Of a DNA stretch of 64,000 nucleotides, positions 34,020 through 44,330 are shown piece by piece. The DNA is from Takakia lepidozioides (Eukaryota; Streptophyta; Takakiopsida; Takakiales; Takakiaceae): positions 60,774,042 through 60,838,041 of the forward strand of contig CM060734.1 of assembly GCA_030704615.1 (NCBI GenBank), read 5' to 3'. Position numbers and translations under genes: made by a program. The first letter of the stretch is position 1; each line of letters opens with the position of its first letter. Under the pieces are notes generated by a model. It was not told the DNA's origin. It was given only the letters and a program-made list of their open reading frames with translations, and did not search any database.

Positions 34020-35260
34020 TCTTTTAACACCTGCTAGAGCGACAGCTCACAAACAAGGGCCCTTTTTGTTTAAAAATAAATAAAGAAGGAGGGACGGTGG
34101 CCTCGATTAACTTTATAGCAGGTGGACTTAAAAAATGTCCAAGGAGTACAAAGATTGTTTGGTGGAAAAAATAACCACCAGGGCCCATCGAGGCTTACTG
34201 TGGGGAAACTACCCCGTCTCACCAAAAGACACAAAACAAGCTAAAGCCCCTTAATGGTGAGAGGAGCAATTGGATAGAGCCCACCCCCGAATTGGGGCAC
34301 TACTCACAAGGGGAAGAGGTTTTTTTTGTTTTTTTGTTTTTAACAGAACATGGGACAGTGGCCCTGGAAGCTTTATTAACCCCTAACGGACGACAAAATC
34401 AGAAATCGATTTGCCACGATGGCAAATCGTTGGATGACCTTGGATGAAAAAACTTTCTGAGTGAAAGTTGTGCGCCGTGACGTCATGCACCTGCCTGACT
34501 TTATGGCACCCTAAAATAATAGAAGCACTCCCATCAGTAAGTTTTTAGTGTGCAGGGGTACCCAATTCAGGGCCCTCCAGCAGCTTTGACCTACCGACGT
34601 GGCAGGATATGGGTGGTTGTACCAATGAAAATTCATTTTGCATGTAGATAGGTTAGAAAAATCATCTATGCATGTAGATAGATTAGAAAGCTTCAAATTT
34701 TTTCTGGTAGTGAGTTTCCATGTAGGGAACAATATGACCAGATGAATTCTCTTTGTGATGAAAATTTGGACACATTTGAGGCAGATTTGGGGTCAATTGT
34801 AATGGATGGTCTTTTTGACCCACCAATTTTCCCATACAAAGCAACCCTCATCTTGTTTTTTGGTTTTGGAATTTTGGCCCAAGGTGCTGTACATGCCAGG
34901 CAATTAGAATCGGGTTATGCTGTATCAATGAAAATTCATTTTGCCAAGCCAATTGCTTGGTCAAACCACTTTTCACTCCAAAACTAGAGCACAATAAAAA
35001 TTTACAGCTTGCATTTTTGTTATAATCTTTGTAATGACACGGTGAAATAAAATGAAATTCTTATAGTAAGTTCCTGAAGTAGGTAGGATTACTTACAGTT
35101 CATCCCCCTGGATGTTTGTCAAATGTCAGATATGCCCTCAAACATGAGGGCATGTTCAGTTTTGGAATGGGCTCACCAAAAACGGGCTCGTCCTTTAGGG
35201 GTTAATAAGGTAAGGAAAAAATAACCTTACAAGAATGCCATACGGCAGAAGATTGAGGTA
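34020..35260 (-). mobile_element. SINE-1-like copies, the second interrupted by a MITE
   Basis: The left copy (34027-34230) has the tail motif (GAGCGACAGCTCACAAAC) and body (GTGGAAAAAATAACCACCAG). A second partial copy starts near 34345 (GGGACAGTGGCCCTGGAAG) and resumes at 35206 (AAGGTAAGGAAAAAATAACC) after the TTAA-flanked insertion at 34380-35201. Confidence 0.5.
34380..35201. mobile_element. piggyBac-like MITE with TTAA target duplication
   Basis: Terminal inverted repeats CCCCTAACGGACGA (left) and TCGTCCTTTAGGGG (right) differ by a single base and are each flanked by TTAA (34376-34379 and 35202-35205), the piggyBac target signature. 822 bp, no transposase; a duplicated ATGAAAATTCATTTTGC segment is internal (about 34625 and 34927). 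It interrupts a SINE body, whose two halves can be recognised on either side. Confidence 0.8.
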
Positions 35261-37350
35261 CCACTCTGAACCAAGTATTGCGCCATCCTCGTTGGCGAAT
35301 AGAGAGGATGAGCGGAGCGTATTTTTGTCGTTTTTCCAGGATATAGTCATGTGGGTAGCGGTCATGACAGAATCTGAATTCGATGAAGTGGATAATGAGT
35401 GATGGGGATGGTGTGGTAGGGGGTAGGAAAGCCATGGGTAAGCCTTGCACTACTAGAATATCTGGGCAAAGTCTAGCTGGACAGGTGCATGATTGAGAAA
35501 TACATGTGCATGGAAGCAACCATGGTGGGACGGTGTGATCGGGTGGGCGGCCTTGGTATGTGTCTGCGTTTAGGAGTGTGAACCAGTGTTGGGCGGTTCT
35601 TGCATTTGTGAAAGAACCTTCGGTTCCGGTTCCACAATTATTTCAAGAGACAGCTCCGGATCCCGGTTTTTTTTTATTGAGCCGGTGAACTAAAATCCAA
35701 AGATTTTATTAGTTTTCACTAACACAAAAAAAAAAAACAAAAATACTCTAAATAAACTGGTAGAAGAAAATGGGTAAGATTTTATGGGTTGAAATTACTA
35801 TTCAGCTATCTGGCAAGTATTGACATCTTCTAACATTTTGATTAATGAACTTAGCCAGGATATCATGGAGCTGGAGACTGAACCCAAGATCTCATGGCGT
35901 TGAAGCATTGAACATAGAATGTCATGGCCTTCAAGCATTGAACCCAGGATCTCATGGAGCTTGAGAGCATTAAAGAAGTTTTTGCCATGGGGCCCACCAG
36001 CTCTCCAGGGTTATGCCATGTTATGCCAAGGCCCACCAAGGGTTCAAGAACCGGAACCTGTTTTTATCCCCATACGGCCCGGTTCTCCGGTTCTCACACC
36101 CGGCAGGAACTGCCGGTTCGGTTCTGCGCCGATATCCATTGGTAGGTTCCGGTTCCGGTTCCGGGTCAGGTTCTATAGAAATGGGCCCGGTTCCGGTCCG
36201 GTTCTAGTTAACCTGAACCTGAACCGGCGGTTAACTTGGGTCCCGGCAGGTAACCGCCCAACGCTGGTGTGAACCTTCTGGTTTCGGCGCGGCTAAGAAG
36301 TAGTTTGTGGATATGCTAGACTACTTGGTTATGGCGAGTGATATGGAGGCCGTGTATAATGGGATGTCTGCATTGGCTGAGTAAGTGTGGCCAAGTGTCA
36401 CATTCTTGATGAGTGTGTGAGCAGAGTGGGCAGTATGGGGATGGAAAAAGACGTGGCCATAAAATATGCTTATGCTGGTGGCCCAGATACTACGCGTATC
36501 TGAATTTAAGGGTTCGGCGGATTTGTGCATCTGTAATGGTTTTGGTATTCCAAAAGTGGTTTGATAGTTTATGGTGTAGCACCATGGATTGTGTCCACTT
36601 CTGAATATGGACCAAGTTAGTGTGGCTAATTGATGCAACAACTTATTTGTTAGCCTCCAGGGAGAGAGTGGCAAGGAGGTTGCGAACAGATCTGGGTGCG
36701 GGTGGGTCTGGGACGGGGTGTATGAACCAAAATGGGTGAGTATGGGCGATGTGAATAGGGTCATCAGATGCGATTATAGGAGGCTTGGAAGCGCCAGCTT
36801 GAGCAAGTAAGTCGGCAGCATCGTTACCATATATCCCAGTGTGCGAGCGGACTTTGTGGAAGTTGATGGGGTGGGATTTGGAGAGAGCGAGTTGGACAAT
36901 GGCAGTGATAAGATTGCGGTCGGGGTGGTGGTGGTGGGATGAAGGGCGAGCGATGTGGTTCCTGATAAGGAAGAGTGAAGTAAGACTGTCGGTGAAAATA
37001 TAGTATGGGGGAGGGAAAGCATCCAGCCTTGATAGGGCCTCATAAATTGCCATAAGTTCAGTACGTAAAATTGTGGTGGGACCAAGTAGGCGGAGGGCGA
37101 CGCCTTGTTGAGTGGCCGCATGATATATACCATATCCGACATTGGATTGTATGAGAGATCCATCCGTGTAGTGAGAATGGCAGAGGGGAAATCTAAGGGG
37201 GATGTTTTGTTGGTACTTCTGGGGGATGGTGGGTGGGGCCGTGGTAGGAGCGGTATGCGGTGGGTGTGGCAGCGCTTTTAGCCATGCCTTATTAGGTTTG
37301 ATATTGAGTAGAGGAGGGGGATGTTTTCGTAATTGGGGGTGGATGGGTTA
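35206..37350 (-). pseudogene. LINE 3' half with RNase H, split by a hAT-like MITE
   Basis: Minus strand. Near 37170-37060 a YTDGSLIQSNVGYGIY-like start of RNase H is followed by ILRTELMAIYEALSRL, IFTDSLTSLFLIRN and KVRSHTGIYGNDAADLLA, giving the D-E-D-D catalytic set, though the first part lies in another frame than the rest (37053-36643). The polyprotein tail resumes on the other side of the MITE at 35519-35230 (RYPHDYILEKRQKYAPLILS). Type fits plant LINEs that carry RNase H after RT. RT itself is absent and frameshifts are present. Confidence 0.65.
35584..36266. mobile_element. hAT-like MITE with 8-bp target duplication
   Basis: Terminal inverted repeats CAGTGTTGGGCGGTT and AACCGCCCAACGCTG are nearly perfect and start with CAGTG as in hAT elements. 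The 8-bp duplication GTGTGAAC flanks both ends exactly (35576-35583 and 36267-36274). 683 bp, no transposase. The interior is rich in GGTTCCGG / CCGGAACC runs (36030-36240). It splits a LINE. Confidence 0.88.
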
Positions 37351-37934
37351 TGTCAAGTTATTTTACCACTAGTGTGAAACTAGCTAGGAAATAGCTAGCT
37401 TTTACATATTGACATTTGGGATTGGCCCAAGTGTCAATCCAGGGGTCAAGGCAGATTTAGGCCCTGGAGTGGTTATCTTCACGGCAAGCGCGGGAGGCTC
37501 ATCTTTCTCGAGTTGAGCCTCACCGCGCCTAGCTATGGCGCCGTAGTGTGGATTCCCCAAGGCGTGGGGTGCACTTGGCTTGACTTGTATTTGAGTGATG
37601 AGTTTATATATGCATGAGTTTATGCTTCAGCTTTGTGAGCTCGCATGAGCTTGTGCTTGTATTCTTCTTCATTATCATTGTGTGGACTAGTGACTGCCAT
37701 AGTGGGCAGCATAGTGACAGCCTAGTGACTGACTAGTTGTAGCCTAGTGGTTGGACTAGTGGCTGGACTAGTGGTGGACTAGTGGTATACTAGTGTGTGG
37801 CGTGCACATGTGTTGTGTGGTTTTGGACAGCGATGTAGTTGTGTAGCAATATGTATGCGCACGACAGCTAGTACGAATCACTCCATAGATATGAGTCTTA
37901 CAAGCATATTGTATTCTCCAAGTTGTGGCCCAGT
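37349..37934 (+). mobile_element. Probable related LTR and partial leader with minisatellite
   Basis: Starts TGTCAAGTTA and shows a hairpin-like GAGGCTC...CTCGAGTTGAGCCTC and CGCGCCTAGCTATGGCGCC, resembling the layout of the LTR module at 41476. ATTATCA near 37671-37677 could be its end. A GGACTAGTGG minisatellite (about 37680-37795) follows, then the E4 element starts in the opposite orientation. Assigned by resemblance; boundaries uncertain. Confidence 0.4.
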
Positions 37935-38444
37935 TGTCGTGCACCTAAGCATCGTGCCACAACATACATCGTTGTCCAACCACACTTCCTAGCATATAGT
38001 TCTAGAAAGCCATGCCACAATGATACGGAAATGGTGAAAAGAAGAGAAACCACTCTATCACGTTATATAAGTCAAGCCAATGGCACCTTTGCTAAAGGAC
38101 TCCACCATACAGACCTCACCCACTCTCCTAGAGCTATGGCGGCGAGAGAGGCCTCGGGAGGCTCGACTAGAAGAAGACGAGTCTGCCTACGTCTCATGTG
38201 GAGATAACCTCCCCACGTCCCAAGTGAGATTCGCCACCTCACTTGGCACATGGAACCACATGAAGTCCCAATGCCAACAAAATACAAATATAAATGTATA
38301 ATGTCATAATTAGCTAGAAATAATTATTTCTAACTAATCACAAATAAAACCATGACAGTTGTCGTGCACCTAAGCATCGTGCCACAACATACATCGCTGT
38401 CCAAGCACACTTCCTAGTATATAGTTCTAGAAAGTCACGCCACA
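37935..38444 (-). mobile_element. 3' LTR of element E4 (A-B-A structure)
   Basis: 510 bp, TG...CA, preceded on the minus strand by a polypurine tract (CTAGGGGGGCGA). It consists of module A (38444-38358), module B (38357-38021, starting TGTCATGG and ending CGTATCA) and A again (38020-37935). The same A-B-A arrangement is found at 62670-63182. B carries four hairpins and a TATATAA box. Confidence 0.7.
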
Positions 38445-38684
38445 ATCGCCCCCCTAGCTGGTGATTAGGTCCCTCTAACACTGGATAGTTTGCAAGTATC
38501 CCCCCCAATAAGATCATCGCTTGGTCTCAATCGCATAAGTCCCAACAACTGAAGTCGATAGATCAAGAGGCCGGGTGCAAACGTAGCCCCATTGTTAGTC
38601 GCCTTCATGCAATCCATGATCTTCAGTTGAGTATCCATGGCATTGAAGCCCCACTAGCTAGACCTTGGATCACTTGCCCACTAC

Positions 38685-38800
38685 TTTTGTCCAAGGCATC
38701 GTGGACACAACCATTCTCCGATAGGAACCTCCTCAAGTGGCGGTGTCAAGCATCCCATGTGCCACTTCCTTGAGCATTTGACACACACCAACATGGTTGC
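38685..38800 (-). pseudogene. PHD finger, C-terminal half (E4)
   Basis: Reads MLVCVKCSRKWHMGCLTPPL then EEVPIGEWLCPRCLGQK and stop. This supplies the C-x2-C (CVKC), W-H-x2-C (WHMGC) and C-x2-C (CPRC) ligands and the conserved W. The first ligand pair (CMLC) lies in the inverted segment at about 39773-39785 on the other strand. The open copy shows the domain ends the polyprotein. Confidence 0.75.
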
Positions 38801-38811
38801 GGCGCCATTGA

Positions 38812-39798
38812 TAGAGTGCGGGCTTATTTCAACGCCCCTACTTCACAATTGCATCATTTACTCATTATGGGTTTGGGTTATCGTTGGAGTCTTGACTTCG
38901 CAAGCCCATTGCCATTGACGATTCGCCATAACAAGTATGTGCTGGTGATGGTGGAACACTTCTCCAAATGGATTGAACTGGTGGCATTGCCTAACAAGGC
39001 AAGTGAGGGGCTGCGTATGCATTCTTAGATCGAGTGCTTAGCCATTTTGGTGCTCCAGCCGAGGTACTCACGGACCAGGGGAGAGAGTTCTTGGGGGAGT
39101 TTCAGGCTTTGTGTGAGCAAGCCTTGATAGATCACCGCACACTTTCTCGGGATCATCCCGAGGCTGATCGCTTTGGCAGAGAGAGTTGTTCAGATAGTCA
39201 AGAGAGGTTTGCGCAAGTACGGTTTGCAAAAGGGACACCTAGGAGATTGGGACCTTCAACTGCCTTGGCTAGCTATGAGCTATAGGTTCAGCAAACAAGC
39301 TTCACTTGCCTCCTTCTCACCTTACTTTCTTCTCTTCAGCCGAGAGCCGGATTTGTCTGCATCTATTCGCAGGGAGGCTGCAATAGTTCTCAACCTTGAT
39401 GATCCGGATGTGTGGACAAAAGCATGTGCCCAGTGGGCAGAGTTGTTCAAGAGAATCATGCCTATGGCATTTGAGAACCTCGCTATTGCCCAACACCGAG
39501 ACACATTGAGGTACGCCACTATACGTGGAGGGGGATATCGGCCAAGTGTTCGGCGTTTCCACCTTGGGGACTATGTGTATCTACAGTAGACAGCGCCTAC
39601 AGCAGGATATGTGATTCTAAGGGTCAGGGAGGTGTTGCCTTCAGGAGTATTGATTCTGGAGGGTTGAGATGGCATGGTATGGAAGGACCATGTGCGCAAT
39701 TGTGCATCATGTCACCTTCCACATGTGGATGAGAGGATAGATCCCAATCTTGCAGTGGTACCTGCAGGGTTGCGTTGTATGCTATGTGGGCACACCAT
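38812..39798 (+). pseudogene. Integrase core of E4, inverted segment
   Basis: Frames 38816-39028, 39034-39285 and 39173-39589 together encode an rve-type core: RWSLDFASPLPLT (Asp), LTDQGREFLGEF (Asp), the D-E region near ALAERVVQ around 39170 disrupted by a frameshift, then GHLGDWDLQLPWLAMSYRFS, a capsule-like SVRRFHLGDYVYLQ, and RIDPNLAVVPAGLRCMLCGH leading into the PHD finger. A stop interrupts at 39588 and another near 39667. Orientation is opposite to the rest of E4. Confidence 0.8.
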
Positions 39799-40429
39799 GC
39801 ACCTTGCCACCAACTGTTGCACATCTGTGTGCATGCCCCGCCACCAATATTGCCCTTGCAGTAAACTATGAGTGCGCTGCACCCCAAAATGTCCCACCTC
39901 CTCATGGGCATGGCGTACCAATCGCACTCGTTGTGTTTAATGAGGCACAATCCTCACTCGTCCATCCTCCCATACCCGGAGTAGGTGAGTCCCTTCCCAC
40001 TTGAACATTTTGGCTCGTTGTAGGACCCGATCTCTCTCTTTAGCAGTTACACTTGCTGATTTCTCTCCGGTACGAAGGTATGCCAACACTGCTGCATCTT
40101 CATGCATATCCTTAGCACCACCAAGCTCTTCACTAGTCTCTGGATCGTCATGCACGCTATCTACATGACCAATCGCATGGGATAGACCAGCTTGAGCTCC
40201 CATTGCTAGAATGCACAAAAAGGCCGATGCATGTCATCCTGGCACCATCTCCTCATCCGTCTCACCATGCCACCGAGCTCCAGTATCATCATGTTCCCTT
40301 GTGCATGGATTACGACTCAATCCATCTGCATCCCGATTGACAATACCGGCTCAATGCATAAGCGCCCACCGTGCAAGTTTCCATGTAAGCTTCTCTGACT
40401 CCATCAACCACTTCAATGGTTGGTGATCC

Positions 40430-40785
40430 GTGACAAGGGTGAAGAGATTGTCATAGAGGTATCATCTGAAATATGCCACTGCCCATACTGCAGCTAGACA
40501 CTCCCCTTCATAGGAACTATACTTTGCCTCGGCATCATTGTTCGAGCGGCTAGCATATGCCACTACGAACTCTCTTCCCTCATCATCCACCTGTGTGAGC
40601 ACTGCTCCAATCCCCAGCATACTCCAATCCGTACGTAGCTGGAAATGCCGCCCCCGAATAAGCTGCCTCAGAATAGGTGCAGAAATCAATTGAGCCTTGA
40701 GTTCCTCAAAGGCTTCCTCTTGCTCCTCCTCCCACTGCCACTCCTGACCCACCTTGGTCAACTTGGTAAGAGCCTTTGCAATGCT
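40430..40785 (-). pseudogene. RNase H domain of E4
   Basis: Contains QEWQWEEEQEEAFEELKAQL, the RT-RNase H connection, then RTDWSMLGIGAVLTQ, YASRSNNDAEAKYSSYEGEC and LAAVWAVAYFR, matching the RNase H of E2 at 60380-60600 closely. Left end (40785) is an abrupt loss of the element. The 3' half is frame-shifted (TDH motif in another frame). Confidence 0.8.
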
Positions 40786-41389
40786 GCTAAATCAGAAACA
40801 AGGCTAGCAAAAACGGAAATAAGGATAAAGAAGAGAGACCATAAGGGCCCTCCACAAAGAAGACAAGACCAAAAGGAAATAAAAGCAGAAGCGCCCAAGA
40901 GCGAAGGATCCATCAACACTTGCGGCGAAGATCAGGATCAAAATTCAGATTGGCTTTGATCTTTGAATTGCGATTCCAATTATGTTTCCAATTAACATCA
41001 TCTTCATGCTCCAAAAGAAAAGGCCAATGGTTACTTTGGCCACCAAATTTCGGGGACGGCAGGGCGGAAGGTGCAAAACTCGCCCTCTTCTGAACAGATG
41101 GCTCCCTTCCTTCCCCATGAACTGTCGAATTCTTGAAATAGCTGGACGCGTTTCTTTTCAGAACAATATGCGAACAACTGACAAAACCAAACCCCAAGTC
41201 TTTTTACCTTCAATCCAAAGTTCAAAGAACAGATGATGAAGAGTGGCCTTAATGCATGGGAATTTGACCTCAAACTAAGTGCACGGCGTGCTTTCCACAA
41301 ACGTCATAGGGTCAAAGCCCTGAGAGCAACCGAGACCGGGCATGCAAAATTCTTATTGTGGATGGGATGTAGGAGAGTATATCAATATA
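40786..41389. other. Unassigned sequence between E4 and E1
   Basis: A 94-codon minus-strand frame (41197-40913) has no domain I recognise. The sequence has ordinary composition; it may be a piece of another decayed element. Confidence 0.35.
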
Positions 41390-41475
41390 TGACACCTCCC
41401 GAAGGAAACGTAAACTATGTATATGATGGATTGAACCCACAACCACTTCCGAGGTGTTATGTTTCCATACCACTG
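41390..41475 (-). mobile_element. SINE remnant at the E1 insertion point
   Basis: CACCTCCCGAAGGAAACGTA and the B box complement GATTGAACCCACAACCA resemble the 2150-2290 SINE. The A-box end is cut at 41475 by the first base of the E1 LTR, so E1 appears to have inserted in a SINE. Confidence 0.45.
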
Positions 41476-41823
41476 TGTCATGGTTTTGTTTGTGATTAGT
41501 TAGAAATAGTTATTTCTAGCTAATTATGACATTATACATTTATATTTGTATTTTGTTGGCATTGGGACTTCATCTGGTTTCATGTGCCAAGTGAGGTGGC
41601 GAACCTCACTTGGGACGTGGGGAGGTTATCTCCACGTGAGACGTAGGCAGGCTCGTCTTCTTCTAGTCGAGCCTCCCGAGGCCTCTCTCGCCGCCATAGC
41701 TCTAGTACTTGAGATGGAGAGTGGGTGAGGTCTGTATGGTGGAGTCTTTTAGCAAAGGTGCCATTGGCTTGACTTATATAACGTGATAGAATGGTTTATC
41801 CTCTTTTCACCATTTCCGTATCA
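41476..41823 (+). mobile_element. 5' LTR (module B) of element E1
   Basis: 348 bp, TGTCATGG...CGTATCA. Includes the hairpin series and a TATATAA box (about 41775) shared with the modules at 53570 and 62751. No A module is present on either side. Followed by CTAGAAGAAGACCTGC, the conserved first bases of the leader. Confidence 0.75.
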
Positions 41824-42043
41824 CTAGAAGAAGACCTGCTTACATCTATAAGTGCAAGGTGTTAGCATAGTTAACACTTGTGTGTGGAAGAGAGCTTGAT
41901 AGATAGCTCTTAAGTTACAAGCTGTTGCAGGGTTTGCAAGAAGAAAGTCTTGTGGTGTTTATGTACAAGAGGAGGTCTTCAAGAAGAGCATCATTGAAAG
42001 TTTGAGAGCTTATGAAGAAGCTCTTGTTCTGCAAGTGTTGCAG

Positions 42044-42771
42044 TGTCGCGCACCTCACTTCGGTAAGCTCCCCTTCAAGTCATAGTTACTCGCTTTGATG
42101 CGCGCGCCTGACTCCCAACCTGGCCGCCGGGCCAACTCGGAGCTTCGGCTGCTCACCGGGGCATAACGGTCCCCCTTCGCTCTCCCGAAAGACCCTCCAC
42201 CTATTTGGGCCTAGTGGAATTCCCTTTGGTAGATGGCAGTCCAGAACAGCTCCCCACTCTTTGGTCACTTTCTGGCTCGCTCGCTTACTCACTAGTTTTT
42301 GGACACCAATGGGCTTCCATCGTTCTCGGGGTTACTACTCCCCTTATATATACTTCTGTAGCTGTCCGCGGGGGTTTCACAACCAACCATGCCATTTTAT
42401 GGTGAACCACCACGAAGACCCTCGACTCCCGGTGGTGAGTCGCAGTGAGTCTTGGCCCACTCACCACGGCCCCATTGGGCCGTGATGAGTCCCAAGACTC
42501 CCCACGACTCCCACCACGAGGTCTCCACCCCATGGTGTGTCCTATGCCACCCCCACTAAGTCCTACTAAGCTACCACCACCCCTTGTGGAGCCACCTCCA
42601 TCGCAACCCGGTGTGCGGGGCTCCACCTAGTGAGCGCCTCCGCTTCCCTGAGTGCCTTGGGCACTCAAGGGTGCTTCAGCCCCCCCATACCTACCGCTGC
42701 CGCTGCCCCCACCACAGGGGCAGCCCCTCATGTGTCCCGACCCCCTGCCCTCAAGACAAAGGGCCGCGACA
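42044..42771. mobile_element. Solo LTR of another family inserted in the E1 leader
   Basis: Ends TGTCGCG...CGCGACA and is flanked by a perfect 5-bp duplication TGCAG (42039-42043 and 42772-42776). The E3 leader at 50312-50330 shows the uninterrupted site. 728 bp, C-rich on this strand, no coding capacity. This is a textbook solo LTR: integrase-type duplication with no internal region. Confidence 0.92.
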
Positions 42772-43394
42772 TGCAGGGTTTGAGGAGTTCAATAAGAGCT
42801 CGGGTGTTAAGGAAGCAAGCGGTGCATGTGTGGAGTATGGTTTCAGCTTGTGGGAGTCTTCAACTTCAAGCTTAGGAGAGCTATGAGTGGAGGTAGACAT
42901 CTGATTTCTATTTGGGGCAGAATAGTGTATTTGTAGAGCATACTTTGAGTTGGGGTTTCAATCCCAAGCTTGGAAAGAGCATGTCTATGGAAGTGGCAAG
43001 TGCAGGGCTGGATTAGAAGATATAAGAGGTGCGCTATAGCTATGGAAGGAAGCACTATGAGTGCATGCGATGGCTAGAAGAGGGTATCCCATAGAAAGCT
43101 CAATAGCTTGTTTTATGCTTGTTTCAATAAGTTTTATAGAGAAAGAGAGTTTGTTGTGTGGCAAATAGCTTGCTCAAGGACTTAGAGGCACTCTTGGTGG
43201 TCTATTGATGCTCAAGAAACCAAGAACAGCACCTTTAGTTGCTCCATAGAAGCCATAGCTCGTTGCAGCAATCGCAGAGGCAAAGCGGCGCAAACCTTAA
43301 TTTGGGAGCGCGTGGGAACGCTTGGGAACACGTGTGAACTCCTTGGGAACGCGTGGGAACGCGTGGGAACATTGCCCCAGAGTTGGGAGCATCA

Positions 43395-43790
43395 CCATTT
43401 TCCAATCGGATGAACTATTGAGCCAGTAAATGAAAATCGGCGCTCCCGGATGAAAATCGGTTGCAGTGGATGAAACTGCGCCAGAGGATGAAATCTCGCA
43501 AGCGGATGAACTATCGCGCTATCAGATGAAAATTTACGACGATGGATGAAACTGCGTCAGCGGATGAACTATCGCACTATCGGATGAAAAATTGCGGCGA
43601 TGGATGAAACTGCGTCAACGGATGAAATCGTGGTAGCGGATGAACTATCGTGTCATCGGATGAAAAATTGCGGCGACGGATGAAACTACGCCAGTGGATG
43701 AAATATCGCACCAAGGGATGAACTATCGCGGTGGATGAAGTATTGGACCTTCGGATGAGAAATCGCAGGGTTGGATGAAATTTGGTCAGT
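43395..43790 (+). repeat. GGATGAAA-type minisatellite (E1 leader)
   Basis: About 20 degenerate units of 17-20 bp, each with GGATGAA(A/C) followed by a short GC-richer spacer (ATCGCGCTATC, CTGCGTCAGC, ATCGCGGCGAC). The same array lies at 54568-54990 in E2 and is reduced to two or three units at 51000-51050 in E3. Confidence 0.85.
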
Positions 43791-43829
43791 GACGGTTGGA
43801 AACTCGAGTGACTATGGATATTTTTGGAG

Positions 43830-44330
43830 CTTTCTAGGGCCTACTTTGAGGATTATTTGGGGTCTATTGAGGCCAATATCTTGCAGGTATTGGGGCCTGC
43901 TTGAGGCCTATTTAGAGTCTATTGAAGCCAATATCTTGCAGGCTTGTGGAGTCTGCAAGATATTGTTTGAAGGACTATTTGAGGTCCTTTGAGGCCAATG
44001 TTTTGCAGGCCTATGAAGCCTTGTGAGGGCTGGTTGGAGGACAATTGGAGGTCCTTGGAGGCCCATATTGGGCAGACTTATGGAACTTTCTAAGAGGTCT
44101 TTGGGGGACTATTGGAGGTCATTGGAGGCCAATAATTGGCAGATTTGAGGAGCTTCTTAAGGGTTGTTGGAGGACTGTTGGAGGTCCTTGGAGGCCATAT
44201 TGGGCAGGCTTGTGGAGCCATTGTGAGGGCCAGTTGGAGACCTTGGAGGCCACTAATTGTCGGCACCTAGGGCCTTTTGGTGAACTGTTTGGAGTCCAAG
44301 TTTGCGAACTTCTTGAACCTCGGTGGGTCA
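43830..44330 (+). repeat. GGAGGTCCTTGGAGGCC tandem array (E1 leader)
   Basis: Imperfect units of about 60-90 bp, with TTGGAGGTCCTTGGAGGCC, a variable (A)TATTGGGCAG or AATACTTGGCAG stretch, and GAGGAGCTTCTTAAGGG. Matches 55020-55560 in E2. Confidence 0.8.

Larger units (their letters stand above)
38445..40785 (-). mobile_element. Ty3/gypsy element E4, 3' part (RNase H, integrase, PHD), internally inverted
   Basis: On the minus strand the order is: RNase H (40785-40430), spacer (40218-39930), integrase HHCC zinc domain (39927-39795), then a segment read on the plus strand (about 38812-39798: integrase core and first half of the PHD finger), then the second half of the PHD finger again on the minus strand (38797-38687), a short tail, PPT and LTR. 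Everything 5' of RNase H (RT, methyltransferase, protease, gag) is missing. The homologous order in E2 shows that the 1-kb core is inverted here. Confidence 0.8.

Noticed and set aside
41824-41843. Primer binding site complementary to initiator tRNA-Met
   Set aside because: The bases after the LTR (CTAGAAGAAGACC) do not contain the TGGTATCAGAGC-type sequence; another primer is possible, but I cannot identify it.
43395-43790. CRISPR array
   Set aside because: Units are 17-20 bp, degenerate, without constant repeats and unique spacers, and in a eukaryotic retrotransposon leader.
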